A stretch of DNA of 37,133 nucleotides, taken from contig JAQCBR010000029.1 of the NCBI GenBank assembly GCA_027621295.1, positions 1 to 37,133 of the forward strand. Reading direction: 5' to 3'. The notes under the pieces are model-generated. The model was not told the DNA's origin. It saw nothing but the letters and a program-made list of their open reading frames with translations, and made no database searches. Positions 1-8,056 of this stretch are shown here, one piece after another. Each line of letters begins with the position of its first letter. Position 1 is the first letter of the stretch. Origin of the DNA: Planctomycetota bacterium (GTDB lineage Bacteria; Planctomycetota; UBA1135; UBA2386). A program made the translations under genes and the position numbers.

Positions 1-789
1 CGCGTCGTACATCGCGGCCACCGCTCCCGGGTCGGCGTCGGTGTTCAGCACCGCGGTGCCACCCGGCGGGAGCTGACGGAACAGCCGCGCCTTGGCGGCC
101 GCGTAGCTGCCCATCGTGCCGTGGTAGTCGAGGTGGTCCTGGGTCAGGTTCAGGAACACGCCGACGCCGAAGCGCACGCCCCGGACGCGCTCCTGGACCA
201 GCGCATGGCTCGACACCTCCATCGCGCAGGCATCGATCCGCCGGTCCGCCATCTCGCGCAGGTAGCCCTGGAGACGGACCGGGTCCGGAGTCGTGTTCGG
301 CGCCGGCAGTCGCCGGCCGCCGAACTCGTAGGAGATCGTGCCCAACAGCCCCGCCGACCGGCCGTCGGTCTCGAGGATGTGCCGGATCATGTGGGTGACG
401 GTGGTCTTGCCGTTCGTCCCCGTGACCCCGATCACGTCCATCTCGGCGGACGGGTGCTCGTAGAAGTGGCAGGCCGCGTCCGCCAGCGCCCGGCGCACGT
501 CCTCGACGACGAAGACCGGGACACGAAGGCTCATCGGCCGCTCGCTGACGATCGCGATCGCGCCGCGATCGAGCGCCTCGTCGACGTAGCTCGCGCCGTC
601 CGCCTTGTTGCCCGGGACGGCGAAGAACAGCGTCCCCGCCTCCACGTCACCGCTGTGGAAAGCGATGCGCTCGACGACCTCGTCGACGAAGCGCAACACC
701 ACCCTCGGCTTCAGCAGGCTCTTGAAGTCCTGCAGTCTCATGCCCGTAGCCCGCGGGTGGAGACCCGAGGGATAAGCCAACTCCGTCAT
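1..789 (-). CDS. murE: UDP-N-acetylmuramyl-tripeptide synthetase MurE (3' end beyond window)
   Basis: This cytoplasmic ATP-dependent ligase adds the third amino acid (usually meso-diaminopimelate or lysine) to UDP-MurNAc-L-Ala-D-Glu. Only the first 263 residues are present; the frame runs open off the window edge. Seen directly: the Mur ligase N-terminal domain (about 15-110), the ATP P-loop GVTGTNGKTT at 121-130, the TTPDP motif at 166-170, EVSSHAL at 191-197 and NLTQDHLDYHGTM at 214-226, all typical of MurE. The C-terminal domain carrying the substrate-specifying motif is outside the window, so the third residue cannot be told. The ATG at 789 directly follows the ftsI stop (TAG then ATG, no spacer), which implies coupled translation. 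An internal ATG at 741 is an alternative start and would remove a poorly conserved 16-residue extension. Identity is very secure. Confidence 0.95.
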   Translation of the reverse strand, partial: MTELAYPSGLHPRATGMRLQDFKSLLKPRVVLRFVDEVVERIAFHSGDVEAGTLFFAVPGNKADGASYVDEALDRGAIAIVSERPMSLRVPVFVVEDVRRALADAACHFYEHPSAEMDVIGVTGTNGKTTVTHMIRHILETDGRSAGLLGTISYEFGGRRLPAPNTTPDPVRLQGYLREMADRRIDACAMEVSSHALVQERVRGVRFGVGVFLNLTQDHLDYHGTMGSYAAAKARLFRQLPPGGTAVLNTDADPGAVAAMYDA

Positions 790-2811
790 CTACCGCCTCG
801 AGAGAATCGCAGAGCCCCCCGGCTCTGCTCCGCCTGCGACGCGAGTGGATCCTGACCGATCCAATCGCGCCGTCGACTCCTTCGATGCCCTGACGAGAGC
901 CTCGAAGAGGAGTCTGGAAGCGGCAGGCGCAGCATACGTCCCTCCGTAGAAAGACGAAGCGCCCACCTTCTGGACGACACACACCGCGAGGAACCGCGGT
1001 TCACGCACGGGCGTGAAGCCGACGAACGAGGCCGTGCGGACGTCACCGTTGACGACCTCACCGTCCCATCGCGTGGCCTTGCTCGAGCTGTACTGCGAGG
1101 TGCCGGTCTTGCCGGCGATCTCCAGGTCGACGTAGCCGTCGACGCGAAGCTTCTTGATCCATGCGCCGACCCGGCGCGCGGTGCCGTGCTCGTCCTCGAG
1201 CACACCGACCAGCGCGGACTTGACGGTGTCCAGCGTTGCCGAGCTGAGGAAGCGCTCGGACGTGACGCCTTGGTCACCGGCCTCCGGCTCGACGAGGCGG
1301 AGGTCGCGCGGCTGGCCCGACAGGAACGTCAGGTAGGCGCGCGCCACCTGCAGGATCGTCGCCTGGATCTGGTAGCCGAACAGCACCGACGGCCCGGCGA
1401 ACACGTACTGCTCGTTGACCGACTGCGATGCGATCTGGCTCGGGACCGTGCCGACCAGCTCACCCGGCAGCTCCGCGCCGCTCGGCGCTCCGAAGCCGTA
1501 GCGCTGCAGATACTCGTCGAGGCCGTCTGGTCCGAGTCGCAGGCCGATCCGGATCGCGCCGATGTTGCTGCTCTGGATCAGCACCTGCGAGACCGGCAGC
1601 GGCCCGTTCTGGTGTGAGTCACGGATCGTGCGGCGCGCGGGGACCGGGCGGACGAAGTCACTGCCCGCGAGGTAGCCGGGGCGGCAGTCGATGGTCTCGT
1701 TCCAGTCGAGGAGGCCGCGCTCGAGCACCATCGCGACGTGCAGCGGCTTGACCACCGAGCCCGGCGGGAACAGGCGCTGGGTCGGCGCGAACGCTCCGTT
1801 GCGGTCGCGGCTGCCGTCCTTCGCCGCGGTGTAGCTCGCGGCCGCGAGGATCCCGCCCGTCTTCACGTCGACGAGGACGAGACCCGCCCACTCGGGGACG
1901 CTGCCGTAGTGGGCCGCCACGTCCTCGGCCGCACGCGCGACCTCGACGTCCGCCCGACGCTGCAGGCTCCGGTCGAGCGTCGTGCGCACCTCGGCACCGG
2001 GCTGCGGCTCGCGGCGCCGATCGATCCACATCGAGCGGCTGAGCGCGTCGACGAGTCGTGAGTGCTCCCCGTCCTGCTGCGGCAGCAGGCTGGCGAGACG
2101 CTCGAGCCCGCTCACCGGACGACGATCGGCGACCTTCTGCCCGTCGACGACGAGGGGCTCGTCGCGGACGAGACCGATGACTCCGGCCGCGTGGTCGGGC
2201 TCCGCGTAGACGCGTTCGAACCGCACGTTCTCGTGCAGGAACATCCGCCAGGTGACCGCTTCATCGCGAACGCGGGACTTCGACCGGCGGTCGAGGCTCC
2301 GGAGCGCGGCGATCGCATCGGCGTCGTCGAGCGTCCGATCGATCAGGAAGTCGATCGCGGCGCGCTCGGAGTCGACCGCACGCTCGAGCGCACGGATCAC
2401 GCGCTTCTCGAGCGTCTCGCGGACCGCATCGCGCGCGGCCGGGTCCTGGAAGCGATCCGAGTCCTTGCCGAGCGCCCAGAGGACGTCCGTCACGACCCGG
2501 TTCTTGAATGCTCGCAGGACCTCGAGATCGACGCGCGCGAACGGGTCGGCACCCGGCAGTCCGGGCACCGCCTGGATCTCGGCACGCACCTCGTAGACCG
2601 GACGGTCACAGGCGAGCTCCTCGCCGTGGCGATCGAGGATGCGGCCGCGCTGGGCAGGGATCGAAGAGGTCTTGAGCGGGATCGAACGCGCCCCGGCGGC
2701 GGCGGACTGGACGAGCTGCAGGTCGGCGAGCCGGACGATCACGGCGACGAACGGCACGGCCAGCGTGCCGAACATCAGCCCCATCCGGAACCGATCGCGG
2801 AACTCGATCAC
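790..2811 (-). CDS. ftsI: Peptidoglycan D,D-transpeptidase FtsI / PBP3
   Basis: This is a septal class B penicillin-binding protein that cross-links peptidoglycan in the periplasm during division. The start is a GTG at 2811 that overlaps the ftsL stop as GTGA, giving 673 residues. A longer in-frame reading upstream lies inside ftsL and is not used. There is a short cytoplasmic tail, one membrane segment (about 10-30), a PBP dimerisation region opening with RGRILDRHGEELA at about 56-68, and a transpeptidase domain with the active-site tetrad SVVK (nucleophile Ser352), SSN at 414-416 and KTGT at 568-571. No PASTA domains are seen at the C-terminus. A segment of about 130 residues rich in charged residues (about 90-220) makes the pedestal longer than in E. 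coli FtsI. Position between ftsL and murE supports FtsI rather than an elongation-type PBP2. Confidence 0.94.
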   Translation of the reverse strand: MIEFRDRFRMGLMFGTLAVPFVAVIVRLADLQLVQSAAAGARSIPLKTSSIPAQRGRILDRHGEELACDRPVYEVRAEIQAVPGLPGADPFARVDLEVLRAFKNRVVTDVLWALGKDSDRFQDPAARDAVRETLEKRVIRALERAVDSERAAIDFLIDRTLDDADAIAALRSLDRRSKSRVRDEAVTWRMFLHENVRFERVYAEPDHAAGVIGLVRDEPLVVDGQKVADRRPVSGLERLASLLPQQDGEHSRLVDALSRSMWIDRRREPQPGAEVRTTLDRSLQRRADVEVARAAEDVAAHYGSVPEWAGLVLVDVKTGGILAAASYTAAKDGSRDRNGAFAPTQRLFPPGSVVKPLHVAMVLERGLLDWNETIDCRPGYLAGSDFVRPVPARRTIRDSHQNGPLPVSQVLIQSSNIGAIRIGLRLGPDGLDEYLQRYGFGAPSGAELPGELVGTVPSQIASQSVNEQYVFAGPSVLFGYQIQATILQVARAYLTFLSGQPRDLRLVEPEAGDQGVTSERFLSSATLDTVKSALVGVLEDEHGTARRVGAWIKKLRVDGYVDLEIAGKTGTSQYSSSKATRWDGEVVNGDVRTASFVGFTPVREPRFLAVCVVQKVGASSFYGGTYAAPAASRLLFEALVRASKESTARLDRSGSTRVAGGAEPGGSAILSRR

Positions 2812-3053
2812 GTCCCCTCCCTCCCCTCGACGCGGAGCTGCAGGCGGATCCAGTGACGCGCGAGCTCGGGCAGGCGCGTGGCATCTCGGAGCCGCAACTC
2901 CTCGGTGACGGTGGCGATGCGCACGGCATCGAGACGGTCGACGACCTCCTGGATCGCACGACGGCGGTGGATGTTGCGGGCCTCGAGCGCTGCGGTCGCC
3001 ACGGCGAGCGCGACGACACCTGCGAAGGCGAGGCCAGCCATGAACCATTTCAT
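2808..3053 (-). CDS. ftsL: Cell division protein FtsL-like
   Basis: This is a small bitopic membrane protein of 81 residues. An N-terminal membrane segment (about 4-23) is followed by a basic, heptad-like region (about 27-70) expected to form a coiled coil. Size, topology and position between rsmH and ftsI match FtsL, which bridges FtsB/DivIC and the FtsWI synthase. The family is too divergent for firm recognition by sequence alone, so the call rests mainly on synteny. The ATG at 3053 overlaps the rsmH stop as ATGA, and its own TGA overlaps the ftsI GTG, so the three genes are probably translationally coupled. Confidence 0.8.
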   Translation of the reverse strand: MKWFMAGLAFAGVVALAVATAALEARNIHRRRAIQEVVDRLDAVRIATVTEELRLRDATRLPELARHWIRLQLRVEGREGT

Positions 3054-4000
3054 GCAGCAGCCCTCCTGATCCCGCAGCGGAGCTTCGCGGAGCGGGCGCG
3101 CGGGTTCCGCGCGCACTCGGCCTCGTCGGCGACGATCGGCTTGCGGAACGGCAGCTCCATCCGCTCGCGCAGGAACCGCTTGACGATCCGGTCTTCGAGG
3201 CTGTGGAAGGTCAGCACGGCGAGGCGACCTCCGTCGCAAAGGCTGGAGAGCGCCGCTTCGAGCCCCCGCTCGAGCTGTCCGAGCTCGTCGTTCACCGCGA
3301 TCCGGATCGCCTGGAACGTCCGCGTCGCCGCGTGGATGCGCCCGTGACGCGCCGGTCCGGGCACGGCCCCGACGACGAGGTCGGCGAGCTGCGCGGTCCG
3401 CTCGATGCGGTGGCGGCGGCGCGCCTCGACGATCGTCCGCGCGATCCTGCCGGCGAAGCGCTCCTCTCCATACTCGCGGAGGACGCGCTCGAGCTCCTGG
3501 GGACGGACGGTCCGCAGCCATTCGGCTGCAGTGGGCACGGCCGGGTCCTGACCCATCCGCATGTCCAAGGGACCGTCACGCATGAAGGAGAATCCGCGAG
3601 AGGGAGAATCGAGCTGGAGCGAGCTGACGCCGAGGTCGAGGAAGACCCGATCGCAGGCGGCGATCCCCCGTGAACGGAGGACCGCCGCAAGCTCGGCGTA
3701 TGGAGCGTTGTGGAGCGCGATCCTGGGTCCGCGGTGGCGACCGCGCGCTTCGAGCAGCGCGACCTCCGCGTGAGCCAGGATCTCGGCGTCTCGATCGAGC
3801 CCGACCAGCCATCCGTCGGGCGCGACCGCAGCTGCGAAAGCTGCGGCGTGCCCACCGGCGCCGACGGTCCCGTCCACCACGGTCATGCCCGGGAGCAGTC
3901 CCAGCGTCTCGAGGCTCTCCCGCAGCAGCACCGGCTCGTGGACCCTGACCGGCCCATGCGCGTCGTCTGCGGGAGATCCGAGGGACTCCTGCCCATTCAT
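3050..4000 (-). CDS. rsmH: 16S rRNA (cytosine1402-N4)-methyltransferase RsmH (MraW)
   Basis: This cytoplasmic SAM-dependent enzyme methylates N4 of C1402 in 16S rRNA. The 316-residue length is normal for the family. Motifs seen: HEPVLLRE near residue 21, the SAM-binding segment VVDGTVGAGGHAAAF (about 41-55), LDLGVSSLQLD with SRGFSF, and the C-terminal signature FHSLEDRIVKRFL. The N-terminal 18 residues before HEPVL are unremarkable. It lies 69 bases downstream of mraZ and overlaps ftsL by four bases, the classical mra operon arrangement. Confidence 0.96.
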   Translation of the reverse strand: MNGQESLGSPADDAHGPVRVHEPVLLRESLETLGLLPGMTVVDGTVGAGGHAAAFAAAVAPDGWLVGLDRDAEILAHAEVALLEARGRHRGPRIALHNAPYAELAAVLRSRGIAACDRVFLDLGVSSLQLDSPSRGFSFMRDGPLDMRMGQDPAVPTAAEWLRTVRPQELERVLREYGEERFAGRIARTIVEARRRHRIERTAQLADLVVGAVPGPARHGRIHAATRTFQAIRIAVNDELGQLERGLEAALSSLCDGGRLAVLTFHSLEDRIVKRFLRERMELPFRKPIVADEAECARNPRARSAKLRCGIRRAAA

Positions 4001-4069
4001 GACCCACCGACCCCGGGCGACCGCCCGTCCCGAATTCGATGTGGGTGGACCAGCACGGCGCGGGACCTC

Positions 4070-4540
4070 TCAGCCCCCTACCGGCTCGACCTTCCTGCCT
4101 TCTGCCAAAGAGCTGGAGGACGCTCCGTCCAGCGCGCGGAACCAACGATCTGGAGCCCATAGCTCGATCCAGGTTCCCGCCCCGACGACGACGACCTCCC
4201 TTGCGTCCCCGATGCCGGCGTAGTGACGCAGGACCTCGGGGATGAGAATCCGGCCGGCCCGATCCGGAGACACGTCCTCGGCATGGCCGAGGAGGAGCCG
4301 GTTCAAGCCACGGTTCTCGGGGTTCCGGTCGAGCAGGCTCCCACCGATCTGGCCCGAAACCTCCTCGAAGCCGCGCTGATCCAGCAGCAGCAGGCAGCCG
4401 TCCGGACTTGCGGTCAGGACGAAGTTGGTTTCCACTCGCGGGAGCCGATCGAGGATGCGCTTCGGCACGATCAGCCGCGACTTGTCGTCGAGGCTGTGCG
4501 TCGAGGCACCTCGGAAGGCTGGACCCGTCATGGTCGTCAT
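4070..4540 (-). CDS. mraZ: Transcriptional regulator / division protein MraZ
   Basis: This 156-residue protein has the tandem AbrB-like (SpoVT) double-psi barrel halves of MraZ: THSLDDKSRLIVPKRIL near the N-terminus and AEDVSPDRAGRILIPEVLR in the second half (about 87-105). MraZ forms rings that bind tandem TGGGN repeats in its own promoter and controls the mra/dcw operon. The first ATG at 4540 is preceded by AGG at short spacing; a second ATG at 4531 is possible. It is the first gene of the mra operon. Phased TGGGTG/TGGATG repeats upstream fit autoregulation. Confidence 0.93.
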   Translation of the reverse strand: MTTMTGPAFRGASTHSLDDKSRLIVPKRILDRLPRVETNFVLTASPDGCLLLLDQRGFEEVSGQIGGSLLDRNPENRGLNRLLLGHAEDVSPDRAGRILIPEVLRHYAGIGDAREVVVVGAGTWIELWAPDRWFRALDGASSSSLAEGRKVEPVGG

Positions 4541-4586
4541 CTACCTGGGGGTTCGAACCGTCGCGGGGGAGCCGTCCCCGCTCCGG

Positions 4587-4693
4587 ACCACATCCACCCT
4601 ACACCCACTTTTGTCGACGTCAAGCGCATGAAACTGGAGTGAGTGACACCGAACACCCACTCAACTCCACCCCAGCACCCACACCACATCCAC
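4587..4693 (-). repeat. MraZ-box-like tandem repeats
   Basis: On the minus strand GTGGG or GTGGA cores occur in two clusters. Their plus-strand complements CCCAC/TCCAC start at 4656, 4666, 4678 and 4689, then at 4593 and 4604. Spacing within clusters is 10-12 bases, about one helical turn. Known MraZ boxes are TGGGN repeats with a period of about 10 bp upstream of mraZ. One cluster lies upstream of the candidate -35 and the other overlaps the -10, an arrangement suited to repression. Confidence 0.55.
4596..4623 (-). promoter_or_regulatory. Candidate sigma70-type promoter of the mra/dcw operon
   Basis: Read on the minus strand there is a -35-like TTGACG (4623-4618), a 16-base spacer and a -10-like TAGGGT (4601-4596), leaving a leader of about 50 bases to the mraZ ATG. 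The -10 box is a weak match to TATAAT, but the same TAGGGT occurs just upstream of the GNAT-like gene at 6701. Phased GGGTG/GGATG elements overlap the spacer and the -10, as expected for an MraZ-repressed promoter. This is inferred from sequence only. Confidence 0.45.
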
Positions 4694-5033
4694 CAGCGCT
4701 TGAAACCGACCTCCCCCACCAGGGCTAGGGGGAGCAGAAGAAGGGTGGGCCCGAGAGCATTCCTGGGCCGGGTGAAATTCCTTGGATGGCGCCGCGAAAT
4801 CGCAGCGCTCCGGCGGCGCCAGACTGCCAACGGACTCCGGTGACGCCGACAGCCGGCCCCAGGACCCACCGAGAACCCACCGGACTTCCACGCCGGAATC
4901 CGCCGCCGGAATCGGGCCTGACGCAGGGACTCGGCGCCGCGGCGTGCCAGACGCACCACCGCCGCCGCGGATGGCAGCCCGCGTTCGGCTGGACCGGCAG
5001 CGATCGGTCGGGCCGCTCGCGCGCCCGGGCCCG
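4694..5033. other. Gene-free stretch upstream of the mra operon
   Basis: I find no supportable gene here. The stretch holds a perfect 7-bp inverted repeat, CTCCCCC at 4711-4717 and GGGGGAG at 4728-4734 with a 10-base loop. This could be a terminator for the zinc-ribbon gene or an operator; there is no clear T-tract. A further pair of CCCAC motifs lies at 4865-4869 and 4876-4880, 11 bases apart, resembling the MraZ-box cores nearer mraZ. The remainder is unremarkable G+C-rich sequence. Confidence 0.5.
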
Positions 5034-5564
5034 TCAGGCGTCGGCCGCCGCGTCGGCGGGCTCGCTCGAGTCGGTCTCGTCGATCGCCGCGAGCAGCTCG
5101 TCCTTCAGATTGGCGAGCCGGTCCTCGTCGACCTCGGGCGCGAACAGCGACACCCGGACCTGGACCTCGGCCTTGGGATCGATGACCACGAGGTCGGCGC
5201 GCTCCTCGTTCTCGTCCTGCGGGTCGACCAGCTTCAGCATCCGCTTGCGGAGGAGCAGCAGGCAGACGAAGTAGCGGAGCCCCTGGGCGCGCTCGCCCTC
5301 GACCTCGCCCAGCCGCTCGAAGAGCACGCGCAGCGACACGAGGTCCAGCGTCGGCGCCTTCTTGCCGGGCTCACGGCGCCGGGTCTTCCAGTAGATCGGC
5401 GCGTCCTTGCCCGACTGGGGCAACGACTGGAAGCAGGCCGCGCAGACGTCCTTCCGCGTGCAGTCGGGGAGCTCCAACACCGCGAAGAACTCCTCCGCGG
5501 TCGCCAGCGGGCAGCCCGGCTTCTCGCACGCTGCCCGGTCCTTGTGGATCTTCCACGACTCCAA
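5034..5564 (-). CDS. Conserved hypothetical zinc-ribbon-like protein
   Basis: This is a 176-residue cytoplasmic protein of unknown function. The N-terminus carries Cys13, Cys18, Cys35, Cys41 and Cys44 (patterns CEKPGC and CTRKDVCAAC), likely one treble-clef or ribbon-type zinc site. The middle is basic and leucine-rich (about 65-110) and the C-terminal third is acidic, ending in an Ala/Asp-rich tail. The start is decided by a strong ribosome-binding site: GAAGAGGAG sits six bases before a TTG at 5564, and no ATG fits in frame. It follows the HEAT lipoprotein gene by 33 bases, so the two are probably co-transcribed. The charged C-terminus and zinc site suggest a binding or adaptor role, but this is not established. 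Confidence 0.75.
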   Translation of the reverse strand: MESWKIHKDRAACEKPGCPLATAEEFFAVLELPDCTRKDVCAACFQSLPQSGKDAPIYWKTRRREPGKKAPTLDLVSLRVLFERLGEVEGERAQGLRYFVCLLLLRKRMLKLVDPQDENEERADLVVIDPKAEVQVRVSLFAPEVDEDRLANLKDELLAAIDETDSSEPADAAADA

Positions 5565-5597
5565 TCGCAGCTCCTCTTCGGGGCCATGGGCCCGCGT

Positions 5598-6593
5598 TCA
5601 GATTCCCTCTCGTGACGACCGCCCACCCTCGTTCCGCCGAGGGAGGTTCGACGAGCGCAGGTACTGGCGCCAGCCGGGCACACTGTCGTACTCCGGACGG
5701 CCGGTCATTGCCATCAGCGCGAGATTCGCCGTCTCGACCCCGTCACGGTCGCGATCGGCGATCGCCGTCTCGAGGTAGTCCACGATCGCCTCGGCGTTCT
5801 CGGCGCCGCCCTGGGCACCGAGCCCTTCGACGATCGCGCGGCGCACGAACGGGTCGTCCTCGGCCTGGATCGCGGCGCGGAGCAGCGGCCCCACGTCACG
5901 ATCCTGCGCGGCGAGCGAGCGGTAGGCCTCGGCGCGGACCCCGAAGTCGGAGTCGGTGCGCGCCCGGTCGAGGAGCGCTCCCGATCGCGGATCGTCCCAG
6001 CCCCGGAGTGCCTGCACGACGTAGCGACGCACCGCGGGATCGGGGACCGAGGCGACGCGCTCCCATGCGGGCAGCGCGGCGGGCCCCATCGCGTGCAGGA
6101 GTTCGGCGCCGAGGTCGCGCAGGTCTGCGGACCGCTGGCGCAGGAGGTCGAGGACCACGCAAGGCACGGCGGCCGCCCCGAGAGCGGTCAGCGCGTCGAA
6201 CGGGCGCCGCCAGGCCGGCTCCCCCACCAGAGCCGCGGCGTCGTCGCCCATCTGCCGCCGCAGGAACAACGTGTCCCGGATCAGCATCCGCGCGAGCCAG
6301 AAGGTCGCCACCGGATCGTCCGCGACCGTGCGGCCCGCCGACGCGAAGCCCTCGTCATCCCGCGCGCGCCACGCGGTCTCCGCCCGACGCAGCGCGCCGA
6401 GCGCCTCATCGGAAGGCCGCTGCACCGGGAACGCCGCGTCGTCGACTGCCACCACCGCGCCAGGGCGGGCGAGGCCGGGCCAGAGGTCGGCCCAGGGGAT
6501 CTCCACCTGCGTCCGCGGGGACGGGGACGGACCCGTGCCGCAGCCCACGGCGGCGATCAGCAGGGTCCAGGGCACGAGCCGGCTCGGTTCCAT
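5598..6593 (-). CDS. HEAT-repeat lipoprotein
   Basis: This 331-residue protein has a short hydrophobic N-terminus ending in AAVGC, so Cys18 is a probable lipidation site (the -3 alanine makes the lipobox imperfect). After a linker, residues about 130-290 form helical HEAT/PBS-lyase-like repeats, with recognisable units such as PAVRRYVVQALRGW, FGVRAEAYRSLAA and PFVRRAIVEGLGA. Such proteins usually serve as protein-binding scaffolds; the partner is unknown. The tail is Arg/Ser-rich. It heads a two-gene unit with the zinc-ribbon protein and is divergent from the GNAT-like gene. A TAGCGT box lies 9 bases before the ATG. Confidence 0.8.
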   Translation of the reverse strand: MEPSRLVPWTLLIAAVGCGTGPSPSPRTQVEIPWADLWPGLARPGAVVAVDDAAFPVQRPSDEALGALRRAETAWRARDDEGFASAGRTVADDPVATFWLARMLIRDTLFLRRQMGDDAAALVGEPAWRRPFDALTALGAAAVPCVVLDLLRQRSADLRDLGAELLHAMGPAALPAWERVASVPDPAVRRYVVQALRGWDDPRSGALLDRARTDSDFGVRAEAYRSLAAQDRDVGPLLRAAIQAEDDPFVRRAIVEGLGAQGGAENAEAIVDYLETAIADRDRDGVETANLALMAMTGRPEYDSVPGWRQYLRSSNLPRRNEGGRSSREGI

Positions 6594-6602
6594 GGGGCGG
6601 CC

Positions 6603-6608
6603 ACGCTA
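6603..6608 (-). promoter_or_regulatory. TANNNT -10-like box 9 bases before HEAT lipoprotein start
   Basis: On the minus strand TAGCGT is separated from the ATG at 6593 by exactly 9 bases. A GTGGCA (4 of 6 matches to a -35) lies 18 bases further upstream. An inverted repeat GGGCA-GCC-TGCCC at 6609-6621 abuts the box and could be an operator. The same box-to-start distance recurs at three other genes in this window, which suggests a very short or absent 5' leader. Confidence 0.4.
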
Positions 6609-6685
6609 GGGCAGCCTGCCCGAACGTGCCACGAGGAGTCTCGCCGCGGCGGAGCCGATCGCGTGCAGCCCTGCGCCGCGCCGCT

Positions 6686-6691
6686 TAGGGT
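6686..6691 (+). promoter_or_regulatory. TANNNT -10-like box 9 bases before GNAT-like gene
   Basis: TAGGGT is followed by a 9-base spacer and the ATG at 6701. No convincing -35 or Shine-Dalgarno sequence is seen. The hexamer is identical to the candidate -10 of the mra operon. Confidence 0.4.
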
Positions 6692-6700
6692 GCGCAGCGG

Positions 6701-7846
6701 ATGTCCGCCACGCAGCCGTCCGTCCCGGTCCGCGTCACGAACTGCGGCTCACCGCGCCGCTTCGTCGACGCCCAGCGCGCGTTCTACCGCGGCGATCCCC
6801 ACTTCGTGCCGCCGCTGACCGCGTTCGACCGGCACAAGGTCGACCGGGCTCGCCACCCGTTCTTCGAGCATGCGACCGCGGGCTTCTGGCTCGCGCACCG
6901 AGGCAACCGGTTGGTCGGACGGATCAGCGCGTTCCGCGACGACGTCCACGACGCGTTCCACGGCGACCGGATCGGGTTCTTCGGACACTTCGAGGCCAGC
7001 GACACCGACGCGGCGAGGGCTGTGCTGGACACCGCCTCGGAGTGGCTCGCGGCGCGCGGCGCCACCGCACTGCGCGGGCCGATCGACGGATCGACGAACT
7101 ACCGCTGCGGCCTGCTGATCGACGGGGACGCCGGCCCGCCGTTCGTGATGATGCCGCACAACCCGCCGAGCTACGCCGACTACCTCGAGGCGTTCGGACT
7201 CGAGAAGGCCAAGGACCTGGTCGCGCTGCTGCTGCGCGGCGAGGACCTGCGGCTCGAACGCCTCGAGCGCGTCGCGTCTCGTGTCCTCACCCGCTCACCG
7301 CTGACCGCGCGGACGCTGGACCTGAGGCGCTTCGGCGATGAGGTCCACACGCTCTGGGATCTCTACAACCGGATCTGGGAGAGGAACTGGGGCTTCGTGC
7401 CGATGAGCGAAGCCGAATTCCGCGCCGAGGCGCGCGACCTGCGCACCGTGCTGCGGAAGGAGCTGACCGTCGTGCTCGAGCGCCAGGGCGAGCCGGTCGC
7501 GTTCGCGCTGGGCGTCCCGGACGTCCACCGCGCGATCCACGCGTGCGGCGGACGCCTCCTGCCGTTCGGCTGGCTCCGCGCGTGGCGGACGCTGCGCCGG
7601 ACGACGAGCTTCAGGACGCTGACGCTCGGCATCCTCCCCGAGCTCCGCGGGAGCGGGACCGACGCGGTGCTCCTCCTCCAGCTGATCCGCCAGGGTCTCG
7701 CCGCTGGGTTCCCGACGTGCGAGGCCAGCTGGATCCTGGAGGACAACCTGCCGATGCTCCGCCCGCTCGAGAGCGCGGGAGGCCGGATCCACAGGCGCTA
7801 CAGGATCTACGAGCGCGCGCTCGGCGCGGCGCAGCGGGCCGACTGA
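6701..7846 (+). CDS. GNAT-superfamily N-acetyltransferase-like protein
   Basis: This 381-residue protein has no signal peptide or membrane segment. The N-terminal half contains FYRGDPHFVPPL (about 28-39) and a PIDGSTNYRCGLLIDG segment that I associate with a family of GNAT-fold proteins annotated as N-acetyltransferase or YghO-like. The C-terminal half (about 215-375) has the GNAT-type pattern, with a beta strand LTLGILPELRGSGTDAVLL in the acetyl-CoA-binding motif A position and EASWILEDNLPMLRPLESAG near the end, the usual E.N..M..... EK-type motif. Substrate is unknown. It is a single gene, divergent from the HEAT lipoprotein and convergent with the lipoprotein at 8057. The ATG is supported by the conserved N-terminus. 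Confidence 0.8.
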   Translation: MSATQPSVPVRVTNCGSPRRFVDAQRAFYRGDPHFVPPLTAFDRHKVDRARHPFFEHATAGFWLAHRGNRLVGRISAFRDDVHDAFHGDRIGFFGHFEASDTDAARAVLDTASEWLAARGATALRGPIDGSTNYRCGLLIDGDAGPPFVMMPHNPPSYADYLEAFGLEKAKDLVALLLRGEDLRLERLERVASRVLTRSPLTARTLDLRRFGDEVHTLWDLYNRIWERNWGFVPMSEAEFRAEARDLRTVLRKELTVVLERQGEPVAFALGVPDVHRAIHACGGRLLPFGWLRAWRTLRRTTSFRTLTLGILPELRGSGTDAVLLLQLIRQGLAAGFPTCEASWILEDNLPMLRPLESAGGRIHRRYRIYERALGAAQRAD

Positions 7847-8056
7847 CGTTCCGACTCCGTGACGCTCGTCACGCTCGCACCACCCTGGGCCAGGGCGGAG
7901 AGTCTCTGTCGGCGAACGGCACGGAACTTCCAAGTGGGGCACCGGCCGGGCCCCCGTTCGAACGTTTCCATTGGGATGGAAGCGCGTGTGAGAGGCGATG
8001 AAATGCGGGGTCCGGCCCTCTTCTCCCTCGTCGCGCCGCGCACGCCGGGGACAGCC

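Noticed and set aside
7847-8056. Terminator between the convergent GNAT-like and lipoprotein genes
   Set aside because: Only 5-bp inverted repeats (for example 7859-7872) are present, too weak to call.
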